Part shown: piece by piece, positions 1-7,568 of the stretch
Position numbering within the stretch: the first letter of the stretch is position 1
Layout of the letters: each line of letters starts with the position of its first letter
Source: JAOACQ01 sp049968515
GTDB lineage: Bacteria; Spirochaetota; Brevinematia; Brevinematales; JAOACQ01
Reading direction: 5' to 3'
DNA: 64,000 nt
Assembly: GCA_049968515.1 (NCBI GenBank)
Contig: JBMFQR010000003.1
Coordinates: forward strand, 1-64,000
The notes under the pieces: generated by a model
The model's input: the letters and a program-made list of their open reading frames with translations, nothing else
Database searches by the model: none
Told to the model about the DNA's origin: nothing
Made by a program: the position numbers and the translations under genes

Positions 1-82
1 GTTGTATTCAGCTATTATGTGTGGAGTAAAATAGAGGCTTGAAATTTTTTGTAAAAATTTGATTTTTAACATAGGAGTGATG

Positions 83-541
83 ATGTTAAAAGTGACGATG
101 GATTAGATTAAAAGGCTGGAAAATAAGCTCAAGTGTTATTTGGAAGAGATGCCGGAGTGGCAATATTTAAGGACAGTGTCGGGAGTAGATATAGTTTTTG
201 GCAGTGGAATTATAGCTGAACTTGGAAACATTAGAAAATACAGGAGAGGAAGTAGTGTGGTAAAGATGGCTGGATTAAACCTAAGCAAAAACGCGAGTGG
301 AAAGTATAATGGAAAATTTGGAATTACGAAAAGAGGGAGGAGTGAACTTCGGTGGATAGCGTATATGATAGCATTAAATTTGGTGCGGTCAGATAAAAGA
401 GTAAAAATGTTTTATGAAAGGAAATTACTTTCTGGAACAGAGCCTATTAGTGTGTTAATAAAGATTGCAGCAAAAGTATTAAGAATGATTAGAAGATTAG
501 TTATAGATGAGGTAGAGTACATAAGCGAAAAGATGTATTAG
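83..541 (+). pseudogene. IS110-family transposase, C-terminal remnant
   Basis: The open stretch from about 107 to 541 encodes the C-terminal domain of an IS110-type transposase. It shows an LRTVSGVD helix-hairpin-helix-like segment, an AELGNI segment, the block MAGLNLSKNASGKYNGK and then ITKRGRSELRW, which together are typical of the family's Transposase_20 domain. The longest start-to-stop reading begins at a TTG at 140. The same frame continues upstream through a TAG at 104-106 (IKRLENKL before the Pro-Glu-Trp, preceded by MLKVTMD) and another stop at 32-34. The catalytic RuvC-like N-terminal domain is therefore absent or disrupted. This is most likely a dead remnant. A full element cut by the window edge is unlikely, because the stops lie inside the window. 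Confidence 0.8.
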
Positions 542-809
542 TTATTAGGTATTTAAGGCGGGAGGTACTCTGTTCATACCTCCATTAGGAGCCCAAGTAG
601 GTATCCTGTTTAAATAGAGAGGTCTTAGAGGCCTCCTGCCTGAGAATTAATAAATTGACTTTCCAGTTAGTGTATGAGGTAATGTGATGCGTACCTTATA
701 AGGTATAGCATGTAAGCCTTATGATAGGGAAAAACGGAAGGTTAAAAAATTTTTTAAAAAAATATTGAAAAAAAACTTGACAAATATAATAAGATAGGAG
801 GAAAATCGA
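542..809. other. Structured non-coding tail behind the IS110 remnant
   Basis: No gene is visible here. Inverted repeats are dense. GGAGGTA (561-567) pairs with TACCTCC (577-583). GAGGTC (619-624) pairs with GGCCTC (630-635). GGCGGGAGG (557-565) can alternatively pair with CCTCCTGCC (632-640), with one G-U. TACCTTATAAGGTA (692-705) is a perfect palindrome. Elements of the IS110/IS1111 family carry a structured guide (bridge) RNA in a non-coding end, so this tail may be such a relic. The bcp Shine-Dalgarno AGGAGG lies at 796-801. A TATAAT at 785-790 is too close to it to be a convincing promoter. Confidence 0.45.
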
Positions 810-1262
810 ATGCCAAAAGAAGGAGATTTTGCAATTGATTTTACTTTAAAATCAGACGAAGGTAAAGAAATCAGTCTTTCCAGTTTTAAAGGAAAAAAGG
901 TGGTTTTGTACTTTTACCCGAAAGATGATACACCAGGATGTACAAAAGAAGCATGTAGCTTCAGAGATGTATTTGACGAAATTCTTTCAAAAGGAGCTGT
1001 TGTAATTGGAATAAGCACAGATTCTGTAGAATCTCATCAGAAGTTTAAGAAGAAGTATAATCTGCCTTTCTATCTCTTGAGTGATCCAGACCACAAGGTA
1101 ATAGAGATGTATGGACAGTGGGTTAAGAAAAATATGTATGGTAAAGAGTATTATGGTACTCAAAGAGCCACCTTCATAATTGACGGAAGTGGAAAGATCA
1201 TCAAGATATTCCCAAAGGTTAAACCAGAAGAACATGCAAAAGAAGTGCTGAGTTTTTTGTAG
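810..1262 (+). CDS. bcp: Thioredoxin-dependent thiol peroxidase (Bcp/PrxQ)
   Basis: This peroxiredoxin of the AhpC-TSA fold reduces hydrogen and organic peroxides in the cytoplasm using thioredoxin. The 150-residue length is normal for Bcp. The active-site segment PGCTKEACSFRD gives the peroxidatic Cys44 and, five residues on, Cys49 as the resolving cysteine of the PrxQ alpha-type. The start is ATG behind AGGAGG with an 8-nt gap. cutA follows after 40 nt and a DUF2156 gene after that, so the three may be co-transcribed. A thioredoxin that could reduce it is encoded at 48599-48928. Confidence 0.93.
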   Translation: MPKEGDFAIDFTLKSDEGKEISLSSFKGKKVVLYFYPKDDTPGCTKEACSFRDVFDEILSKGAVVIGISTDSVESHQKFKKKYNLPFYLLSDPDHKVIEMYGQWVKKNMYGKEYYGTQRATFIIDGSGKIIKIFPKVKPEEHAKEVLSFL

Positions 1263-1302
1263 TATTAGACTATTCACAATTATTTTGTTATATTTTAATA
1301 TT

Positions 1303-1629
1303 ATGAGGGAAAATTCCAAATTCGTAGTCGTAGTTACTACTACTGACACAAAAAAAGAATCAGAAAAGCTTGTGGACTCAGTGTTAGAAGAAAGGCTCGC
1401 TGCGTGTGCCCAGGTTTTTGAAATAGAGAGCCATTACTGGTGGAAAGGGAAGCTTGAGAAGGCTATGGAGTATAGAATTGATTTCAAAACAAAAAGCAAA
1501 CTGGCAAGAAAGCTTATGGAAAGAATAAAGGCTTTACACTCCTATGAAGTTCCAGAACTTATTGTTTTGCCTATAATTGATGGTGAAAAGAACTATTTAG
1601 AATGGATTGAAAAAGAAACAAAGGATTAA
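1303..1629 (+). CDS. cutA: Divalent-cation tolerance protein CutA
   Basis: Small cytoplasmic CutA1 protein, a ferredoxin-like fold that forms very stable trimers and is linked to copper and other divalent-metal tolerance. The sequence shows VVVVTTTDTKKESEKL at the N-terminus, then ERLAACAQV, the aromatic SHYWWKGKLE segment, and HSYEVPELIVLPI, the family's most conserved C-terminal block. I chose the ATG at 1303 (108 residues) because the protein then begins just before the first beta strand; the longer reading from 1285 adds six unrelated residues. No strong Shine-Dalgarno is visible. Stop and next start are separated by only 2 nt. Confidence 0.9.
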   Translation: MRENSKFVVVVTTTDTKKESEKLVDSVLEERLAACAQVFEIESHYWWKGKLEKAMEYRIDFKTKSKLARKLMERIKALHSYEVPELIVLPIIDGEKNYLEWIEKETKD

Positions 1630-1631
1630 AG

Positions 1632-2507
1632 ATGGAATTGAATTTCAAAAAGATTGAGCTTTCTGACAGAGAACTCATAGACTCTTACTTTTACACCTAC
1701 TCCCCGAAGATTTCTGAATATACCTTTTCCAATCTTTTTATGTGGAGTGAGGTAAGAGATATAAGGCTTTCCAGAATTTTAGATGGCATTGTATTTTTGG
1801 GTCATCACAGGGGAGAAGAATATTTTTTTCCTCCCATAGGAGTAAGTGAGTGCGAAAAGGCTTTTGATATACTCATTGAGTATGGTATAAAAAACAATGT
1901 GAAAAGCTTTTCTCTTGTTCCCGAATATCAGATAAAGTTTTTAAAAAACAAAGGACTTAAAATTTTTCCTGACAGAAACAATTTTGATTATGTCTACAAA
2001 TCTGAAAAGCTTGCATTTCTCAAGGGATGGAGACTTGATGGAAAAAGATGGTTTGTAAGAAAATTTGAAGAAAACTATGATTTTTTTTATAGGCAGTTTG
2101 ATTCAGAAAAAGACAGAGCCAGATGTTTAACTCTATTTGAAAAATGGCTTTCATCTAAAGATAATACAGGGCTTGCTGAAGACGAGTTTAAAGCGTTCAA
2201 GAAATTTATAGAACATTTTGAGCATTTGGATTCAAAAAGTGGAATTATCGAAGTTGATGGAAAGCTTGTCGCCTTTGAATTTGGCGAGCCTCTTAATTCA
2301 AACACCTTTGTAATACACTATGAAAAGGCAGACATTTCTTATACTGGAAGCTACCAGATAATAAACCAGCAGTTTGTTTTAAATGAAGTCTATCCTGAAT
2401 ACCAGTTTGTCAACAGAGAGCAGGATATGGGCATTGAAGGTTTGAGAAAAGCGAAGCTTAGTTATGCACCCTTTAAGCTGGTAAAAAAATATGAAATTAG
2501 ATTATAA
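1632..2507 (+). CDS. DUF2156 (GNAT-like) protein
   Basis: A 291-residue protein matching the DUF2156 family, which has two GNAT-like acyltransferase folds and is related to the C-terminal domain of phosphatidylglycerol lysyltransferases. Visible features are YTFSNLFMWSEV near the N-terminus, the FPPIG strand, SLVPEYQ, NNFDYVYKSEKLAFLKGWRLDGKR in the middle, and QFVNREQDMGIEGLRKAKLSY near the end, all characteristic of the family. No membrane segment is present, so lipid lysylation by the full-length MprF mechanism is unlikely. The substrate is unknown. It is probably translated with cutA (2-nt gap). Confidence 0.8.
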   Translation: MELNFKKIELSDRELIDSYFYTYSPKISEYTFSNLFMWSEVRDIRLSRILDGIVFLGHHRGEEYFFPPIGVSECEKAFDILIEYGIKNNVKSFSLVPEYQIKFLKNKGLKIFPDRNNFDYVYKSEKLAFLKGWRLDGKRWFVRKFEENYDFFYRQFDSEKDRARCLTLFEKWLSSKDNTGLAEDEFKAFKKFIEHFEHLDSKSGIIEVDGKLVAFEFGEPLNSNTFVIHYEKADISYTGSYQIINQQFVLNEVYPEYQFVNREQDMGIEGLRKAKLSYAPFKLVKKYEIRL

Positions 2508-2514
2508 AAGGTTA

Positions 2515-3699
2515 TTATTCAGTAAATAGAGAGAGCTGTGAGTCTTTCTCTAAAAGAATCTCTTTAAGATTATCGATATTATCACCCTTATATCCGTAAT
2601 ATTTACCATTTACTGTTATGAAGTGTCTTGCCTTATTAAGACGTATACCCATTCTGTCAAGAGCAAGCATATTCAATGGAGAATATTTTTTAAATTCTAT
2701 AATTTTTTTTGCAGACACAAAGCCAATTCCCGGAATTCTTAAGAGCTCCTCATAGGAAGCATGGTTGATTTCTATCGGAAATATCTCAATATTCTTCAAT
2801 GCCCATTCTGTCTTTGGATCAAGTTCGAGGCTTAAATTCGATTTGGGCTTTAATATTTCATCAAGATTAAATTTATAAAGTCTTATAAGCCAGTCAGCTT
2901 GATACAATCTTCTTTCTCTCAAAGAAAGCCTATCGTTTTCATTCGGGAGAGAAGGCAGATTATTAACATTTACAAAAGCTGAATAGTATACCCTCTTTAA
3001 GGCAATCTTTTTGTATAAATTATCAGCAAGCTTTAATATTTGAAAATCATTGTCATCTATCGCCCCAACAATCAACTGTGTTGTCTGACCTGAAGAACGA
3101 AGCTTTAATTTTTTACTCTTTTTCTCAGAAAGCTTCTCATTTATATAAACCATTGGCTTAAAAAGAGAATCTTCATTCTTCTGTGGACAGAGTTTACTTA
3201 AACCATCCCTGCTTGGTATTTCAAGGTTGACACTCACTCTATCAGCATATTTCACAGCCTCATCAATCAATTTGTAATCACTTCCCGGCATTATTTTCAA
3301 GTGAATATAGCCCGTAAAATTATACACCAGTCTTAACCTTTTTACTGCCTTTATCATTAATTCCATTGTAAAATCTGGATTTTTAAGAACACCAGAACTT
3401 AAAAATAACCCATCAATCAAGCCCTTATTGTAATATTCTGTAGTGATTTTACATATCTCATCGGCAGTAAAAATTGTTCTCGAAACATTGTTTGAATTGC
3501 GATTTACACAATAAGCACAATCATACTCACAATAGTTTGTAAGAAGGATCTTAAGTAATGAAGAACACCCGCCATCATTGGTTGTGCTTCTATAAATGCC
3601 CGGCATAAACTGGCTTTCTTTCTTACCCTGTGGGCCACCACAGGAAGCATCATAGCGGGATGTAAGCCCTAAAATATTGAGCTTTTCAAGAATTGTCAT
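2515..3699 (-). CDS. Putative DNA modification/repair radical SAM protein with C-terminal HhH
   Basis: The 394-residue protein carries a radical SAM cluster motif Cys57-x3-Cys61-x2-Cys64 (CEYDCAYC). Conserved cysteines also lie upstream (Cys20 and Cys45), as in the 'putative DNA modification/repair radical SAM protein' family. Residues about 310-360 form a helix-hairpin-helix (LLRIPGIGFVSAKKIIEF), a non-specific DNA-binding motif. The family is usually encoded next to a uracil-DNA-glycosylase-like partner; none is visible here. The gene converges on the DUF2156 gene with a 7-nt gap. The DNA lesion or base acted on is unknown. Confidence 0.85.
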   Translation of the reverse strand: MTILEKLNILGLTSRYDASCGGPQGKKESQFMPGIYRSTTNDGGCSSLLKILLTNYCEYDCAYCVNRNSNNVSRTIFTADEICKITTEYYNKGLIDGLFLSSGVLKNPDFTMELMIKAVKRLRLVYNFTGYIHLKIMPGSDYKLIDEAVKYADRVSVNLEIPSRDGLSKLCPQKNEDSLFKPMVYINEKLSEKKSKKLKLRSSGQTTQLIVGAIDDNDFQILKLADNLYKKIALKRVYYSAFVNVNNLPSLPNENDRLSLRERRLYQADWLIRLYKFNLDEILKPKSNLSLELDPKTEWALKNIEIFPIEINHASYEELLRIPGIGFVSAKKIIEFKKYSPLNMLALDRMGIRLNKARHFITVNGKYYGYKGDNIDNLKEILLEKDSQLSLFTE

Positions 3700-3769
3700 T
3701 CCCCTACCCTTATAAATATTTTAAGGCTAAAAGCAAAAATGTCAATAATTTTATATCTTTAGCAAATTA

Positions 3770-3778
3770 TGATATAAT
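3770..3778 (+). promoter_or_regulatory. Extended -10 promoter for rsmG
   Basis: TGATATAAT (TGn at 3770-3772 followed by a consensus TATAAT at 3773-3778) lies 42 nt before the rsmG ATG. No good -35 hexamer is present 17 nt upstream, which fits an extended -10 promoter. Confidence 0.5.
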
Positions 3779-3819
3779 CATAGTGTTGCATTCTTACAAG
3801 CAATTAAATATTGTAGTTT

Positions 3820-4365
3820 ATGGAAAAAATAAAAAAAGAAAAGCTTCAAATATATGTAAATGAGCTTTTAAATTGGAATCAGGCCTATAATCTGATAGGC
3901 AAATCCACGGAGAAAGAGATATGGGAAACCCATATAGAAAACAGCCTTGAGGTTTTGCCTTTTCTTGCAGGAGAAGAGGGTAGAAACATTGTAGATATAG
4001 GCACAGGAGCTGGTTTGCCATCTATTCCTCTTTCTATATTTTTGCCAGAAAAAACCTTTTATCTTACAGAGGTAAACTTAAAGAAATTAGCCTTTTTGAC
4101 TTTTATCTCAAAAAAGCTTAATTTAAACACAAGAATTGTAAACATAAATGAGGGATTTTTTTTAAAAGAGGAATGTCTTGTTATTTCAAGGGCTTTTTCC
4201 ACAATCAGGGAGATAATAAAGTGGGAAAATAAACACCTTGCCAGTGTCCTTTCAACTTACCTGTTAAAGGGAAGACTGGAGAAAATAGAGTTTGAGCTTA
4301 AAGAAGCAAATTTAGAAAAATTCAGGATAGTTGAATTAAAAAAGGGAAATCTTGTAATATTTTAG
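3820..4365 (+). CDS. rsmG: 16S rRNA (guanine-527-N7) methyltransferase RsmG
   Basis: Class I SAM methyltransferase that methylates G527 of 16S rRNA. The N-terminal helix NWNQAYNLIG and the ETHIENSLEVLPFL segment are RsmG hallmarks. The SAM-binding loop IVDIGTGAGLPSIPL starts at about residue 57, followed by the acidic strand ending TEVNLKKLAFL. SRAF near residue 128 corresponds to the family's RAF/RAV motif. At 181 residues it is shorter than typical (about 205-240), mainly in the linker and C-terminus. Genes downstream follow closely (ccdA after 13 nt). Confidence 0.9.
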   Translation: MEKIKKEKLQIYVNELLNWNQAYNLIGKSTEKEIWETHIENSLEVLPFLAGEEGRNIVDIGTGAGLPSIPLSIFLPEKTFYLTEVNLKKLAFLTFISKKLNLNTRIVNINEGFFLKEECLVISRAFSTIREIIKWENKHLASVLSTYLLKGRLEKIEFELKEANLEKFRIVELKKGNLVIF

Positions 4366-4378
4366 AGTGGAGATTTAA

Positions 4379-5056
4379 ATGAGTCTTTTAATTGCAATTT
4401 CAGGGGGGATTCTTACTTTTCTTTCCCCCTGTATATTGCCTTTGATTCCTGTATACATCACTTACATTACAGGTTTGTCAGTAAGCGAGCTTAAAGAAGA
4501 AAAGCTTAATAAGTCGGGCATAATTATTAACTCATTAGCCTTTGTTGCAGGATTTACTACCGTTTTTACAATTATGGCTGTGCTGCTTTTTATTCTTTCA
4601 GCAGGCTATGGCAATATAAGAATATGGTTCTCGAGGATTGGGGGAATAATAGTGGTACTTTTTGGTTTACATCTTACTGGCATACTGAATATAAAATTCC
4701 TTAACTTCCAACTCAAAGCAGACGTCAATACAAAAAGTTTCGGTATTCTCAATTCACTTCTTATCGGAATGTCTTTTGGAGGTGGATGGACCCCCTGTGT
4801 CGGTCCTGTTCTAAGCGGCATACTTGTTCTTTCAACACAATCATCTAAGATTTATCTTGCAATTCTTCAGCTTATATTCTATTCACTCGGTATTGGAATC
4901 CCATTTATATTGACTGCATTCTTTTTAGACAGGGCTATCTCCTTTTTCAATGTTTTTAAAAAACACTCAAAAACAATCGAAATAATCAGCGGGGTATTTC
5001 TTATTGTTCTCGGTGTATTATTATTCACTGGCTGGATCAATAGAATAATAAAATAG
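4379..5056 (+). CDS. ccdA: CcdA/DsbD-type transmembrane thiol reductant transporter
   Basis: A 225-residue membrane protein with about six hydrophobic segments. The two redox cysteines sit in the family motifs LSPCILPLIP (Cys18) and GWTPCVGPV (Cys140). CcdA passes electrons from cytoplasmic thioredoxin across the inner membrane to periplasmic thiol proteins, for cytochrome c maturation or other extracytoplasmic reductases. No cytochrome c assembly gene or periplasmic thioredoxin-like partner lies in the window, so its client is unknown. GAGTGGAG just upstream of the ATG can serve as ribosome-binding site. Confidence 0.88.
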   Translation: MSLLIAISGGILTFLSPCILPLIPVYITYITGLSVSELKEEKLNKSGIIINSLAFVAGFTTVFTIMAVLLFILSAGYGNIRIWFSRIGGIIVVLFGLHLTGILNIKFLNFQLKADVNTKSFGILNSLLIGMSFGGGWTPCVGPVLSGILVLSTQSSKIYLAILQLIFYSLGIGIPFILTAFFLDRAISFFNVFKKHSKTIEIISGVFLIVLGVLLFTGWINRIIK

Positions 5057-5092
5057 CGGCTTTGTCTCTGGCAGTTTCAAACTATTTTTCAC

Positions 5093-5121
5093 TTTACCAT
5101 ATTTTGTTTTTAAGATATAAT
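5093..5121 (+). promoter_or_regulatory. Sigma-70 promoter for the ABC ATPase / pyrC / phosphatase genes
   Basis: TTTACC (5093-5098), a 17-nt spacer and consensus TATAAT (5116-5121). Transcription would start near 5128, giving a leader of about 37 nt to the ATG at 5165. Confidence 0.55.
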
Positions 5122-5164
5122 TAATATAAATGGCTTATTACTCAAGATATTGAAAGGTCTTTAT

Positions 5165-6250
5165 ATGTATTATCTGAAGGTTATGGATTTATCGATATCA
5201 TTTAATGAACTCCCCCACTTTCCTGAAGGTGTATCAGGCAGGGAGTTTTTATTTTCCAATGTGAGCTTTAATGTTTCAGAGGGTGAGATTTTTGGAGTTG
5301 TTGGACCATCCGGATGTGGAAAAACAATTCTTCTCAAGATTATTGCCGGTCTTATAAAACAGAAAGAAGGCCAGATATTAAAGGAGGGAGTGGATATAAG
5401 CTATCTTTCTCCTGATAAAAGAAATGTCTCAATGGTCTTTCAGGATATTGCCCTTTATCCCCATTTGAAAAATTTAGAAAATATAGAATTTCCATATGTG
5501 ATGCACAATAAAAAAGAAAATATCGATCTTGAAAAAATTAAAGAAATTGCAAAACTTCTTCACATTGAGGAGGAGAAGATTCTTTCAAGAAAACCTAAGT
5601 TTTCCTCAATTGGAGAAAGACAGAGAGTGGCTATAGGCAAAGCACTTTCATATAAACCAGACATACTCTTGCTTGATGAGCCTCTCTCTAATATTGAAGA
5701 TGTGCTTAGAAACGAGATAAGACATAAATTGAAAAGCTTTATTAAAGAACATAAAATTACAACTCTCTATGTTTCACATAATCAGAGAGAATTAGGGATA
5801 TTTGCTGATGAGATTGCTGTGCTTGCTGATAAGAGGATTCAGCAGATAGGAAGCTATGAAGAGCTTTATAATGATCCAAAGACTTTTTTTGTTTCACTTT
5901 ATATCGGTCAGCTTCCATCAAATTTTCTTACAGACTCTGAGGTTTCAGACTTCACAAATGGTAAGATTAGTTTTTATCTAACAATAAGGCCCGATGAATG
6001 TTCACTGGAAAAGCAAGAAGATTCCATAGAAATTACAGGTAGGGTAAATTTCATCGAGCCATTTATTCAGGAAGAAAAAAAGCTTGTATGTATAAATTAT
6101 AAGGCAAGAAATTTTGGTGTGCTTCTCCCACTTGACTTTAATATAAAACTGAGTGACCTTATTTCAATCTATGCTCCTATAAAGAAGGCAAAATTTTTTA
6201 CAAGAAAAAGTGAGGAAGAATTATTGATGAGAATTTATAATTTATGGTAA
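5165..6250 (+). CDS. MalK/MsmX-like ABC transporter ATP-binding protein, orphan
   Basis: A 361-residue ATPase of the carbohydrate-importer (CUT1, MalK/MsmX) type. Walker A GPSGCGKT is at residues 47-54, the Q-loop in VFQDIALYPHL, Walker B ILLLDEPLSNIED, H-loop YVSHNQRE, then a C-terminal TOBE-like regulatory region from about residue 245. The signature motif is SSIGERQRVAIGKAL in place of the usual LSGGQ, a marked deviation. I chose ATG 5165, preceded by GAAAGG at a 7-nt gap, over the upstream TTG at 5150. No permease or binding-protein gene is nearby, so it may energise a transporter encoded elsewhere. Confidence 0.82.
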   Translation: MYYLKVMDLSISFNELPHFPEGVSGREFLFSNVSFNVSEGEIFGVVGPSGCGKTILLKIIAGLIKQKEGQILKEGVDISYLSPDKRNVSMVFQDIALYPHLKNLENIEFPYVMHNKKENIDLEKIKEIAKLLHIEEEKILSRKPKFSSIGERQRVAIGKALSYKPDILLLDEPLSNIEDVLRNEIRHKLKSFIKEHKITTLYVSHNQRELGIFADEIAVLADKRIQQIGSYEELYNDPKTFFVSLYIGQLPSNFLTDSEVSDFTNGKISFYLTIRPDECSLEKQEDSIEITGRVNFIEPFIQEEKKLVCINYKARNFGVLLPLDFNIKLSDLISIYAPIKKAKFFTRKSEEELLMRIYNLW

Positions 6251-7551
6251 CTTCTGGAAGGAATATGGTTATTAAGAATGGTATCGTTTTCAATTACAGG
6301 CCGACATTGAATGGAGAAAAACTGGACATTAAAATTGAGAATGGCTATATAACTGCCATTGACAGAAATCTGAAAACTGGCAGGAATGAAGAAGTTATTG
6401 ATGCTACGGGTATGTATGTTATTCCGGGGCTAATAGATTTACATTCCCACTTCAGGGTGCCGGGAGAAGAATACAAAGAGGACTTTGTTACCGGGAGCAA
6501 TGCTGCTGCTAAAGGTGGAATTACAACTGCCATTGCAATGCCAAACACATCGCCTCCCATTGACAATCCGGCAATACTAAGAGAGATTTGCAAGAGGGCT
6601 AAAAAAGAAGGGGAAATAGAAATATTCCTTTCCTCAGCAATCACAAAGAATAGAGAGGGAAAAGAACTTGTCTCAATAAGGAACAACAAAAAAGCTGGTG
6701 CTATCTTCTTTACAGATGATGGAAGTGATATAAATGACTTGAGTCTTATTTTTGAGATGTTGAAAGAAGCAAAAAGAGAAAGGGTATTAATTTTTGTTCA
6801 TCCTGAGTGGCATTCTCTAACAAGGGGAAAATTTTTCAGCTATGGAAGGCTAAATGAGCATTTTAAAATGGAAGGGCAACTTGATGATGCAGAAAGTCTA
6901 TCAATCATTATTGAAGGACTTGTGGCTGGTTTTTTAAAATCGAGAATTCATTTTACTCATATTTCTACAGAGAAATCCATAAAAGCTTTAAATTTTTTGA
7001 AATCAAAATTCCCCAATCTTATAACGTGTGATACAACCCCACATCATCTAATTCTCAATGATATGGACTTGATTCAGCCCTCAATTGATACAAACAAAAA
7101 GATTAATCCTCCACTGAGAAGTGAAAAAGACAGACTGTCTCTTGAGAAAGGAATTATAGAGGGGGTTATAGATTGTATTGCTACTGATCACGCTCCCCAT
7201 TCTGAAAAGGAAAAAAATCAAAAAATAGAAAAAGCACCATATGGGACAATCGGATTTGAGACTTTTTTGCCTGTGACTTTCACTTACCTTGTTAAACAAA
7301 AAAATTTTTCTATACTTGACTGGATAAAGCTTGTAAGTTATAATCCTTCTCTGATTGCCAAAATAAAAAAAAGAGGGAGTATAAAAGTTGGAAATGTAGG
7401 AAATATTACTATCTTTAATCCTGACGAAGAAATAAAAGTAGAAAGGAAGTTTTTTCTTTCAAAATCAAAAAATAGTGCTTTTATTGGAAAAAGCTTTTAT
7501 GGCAGGGTATACTTTACTATCTGCCAGGGTAAAATAGTATTTAAATCTTAA
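6244..7551 (+). CDS. pyrC: Dihydroorotase
   Basis: Zinc amidohydrolase that cyclises carbamoyl-aspartate to dihydroorotate in pyrimidine synthesis. At 435 residues it is a class I (bacterial, about 425-residue) enzyme. The metal ligands are in LIDLHSHFRVPG; HxH is followed by the arginine that binds substrate. MPNTSPPIDN and the late CIATDHAPHS block with the catalytic Asp are clear. The ATG at 6244 overlaps the stop of the ATPase gene. An alternative ATG at 6265 (MVIKNGIVF, close to the family's usual beginning) has GGAAGGA only a few bases ahead, and either may be used. Confidence 0.93.
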   Translation: MVTSGRNMVIKNGIVFNYRPTLNGEKLDIKIENGYITAIDRNLKTGRNEEVIDATGMYVIPGLIDLHSHFRVPGEEYKEDFVTGSNAAAKGGITTAIAMPNTSPPIDNPAILREICKRAKKEGEIEIFLSSAITKNREGKELVSIRNNKKAGAIFFTDDGSDINDLSLIFEMLKEAKRERVLIFVHPEWHSLTRGKFFSYGRLNEHFKMEGQLDDAESLSIIIEGLVAGFLKSRIHFTHISTEKSIKALNFLKSKFPNLITCDTTPHHLILNDMDLIQPSIDTNKKINPPLRSEKDRLSLEKGIIEGVIDCIATDHAPHSEKEKNQKIEKAPYGTIGFETFLPVTFTYLVKQKNFSILDWIKLVSYNPSLIAKIKKRGSIKVGNVGNITIFNPDEEIKVERKFFLSKSKNSAFIGKSFYGRVYFTICQGKIVFKS

Positions 7552-7568
7552 ACTGGGTATAAATTATT

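Noticed and set aside
777..790. TTGACA and TATAAT in front of bcp as a promoter
   Set aside because: The two motifs are only 2 nt apart, and TTGAAA (765-770) gives a 14-nt spacer. The predicted start would cut off the Shine-Dalgarno region.
987..1349. 120-residue reading frame antisense to bcp and the start of cutA
   Set aside because: It has no family features and lies opposite two clear genes with proper ribosome-binding sites.
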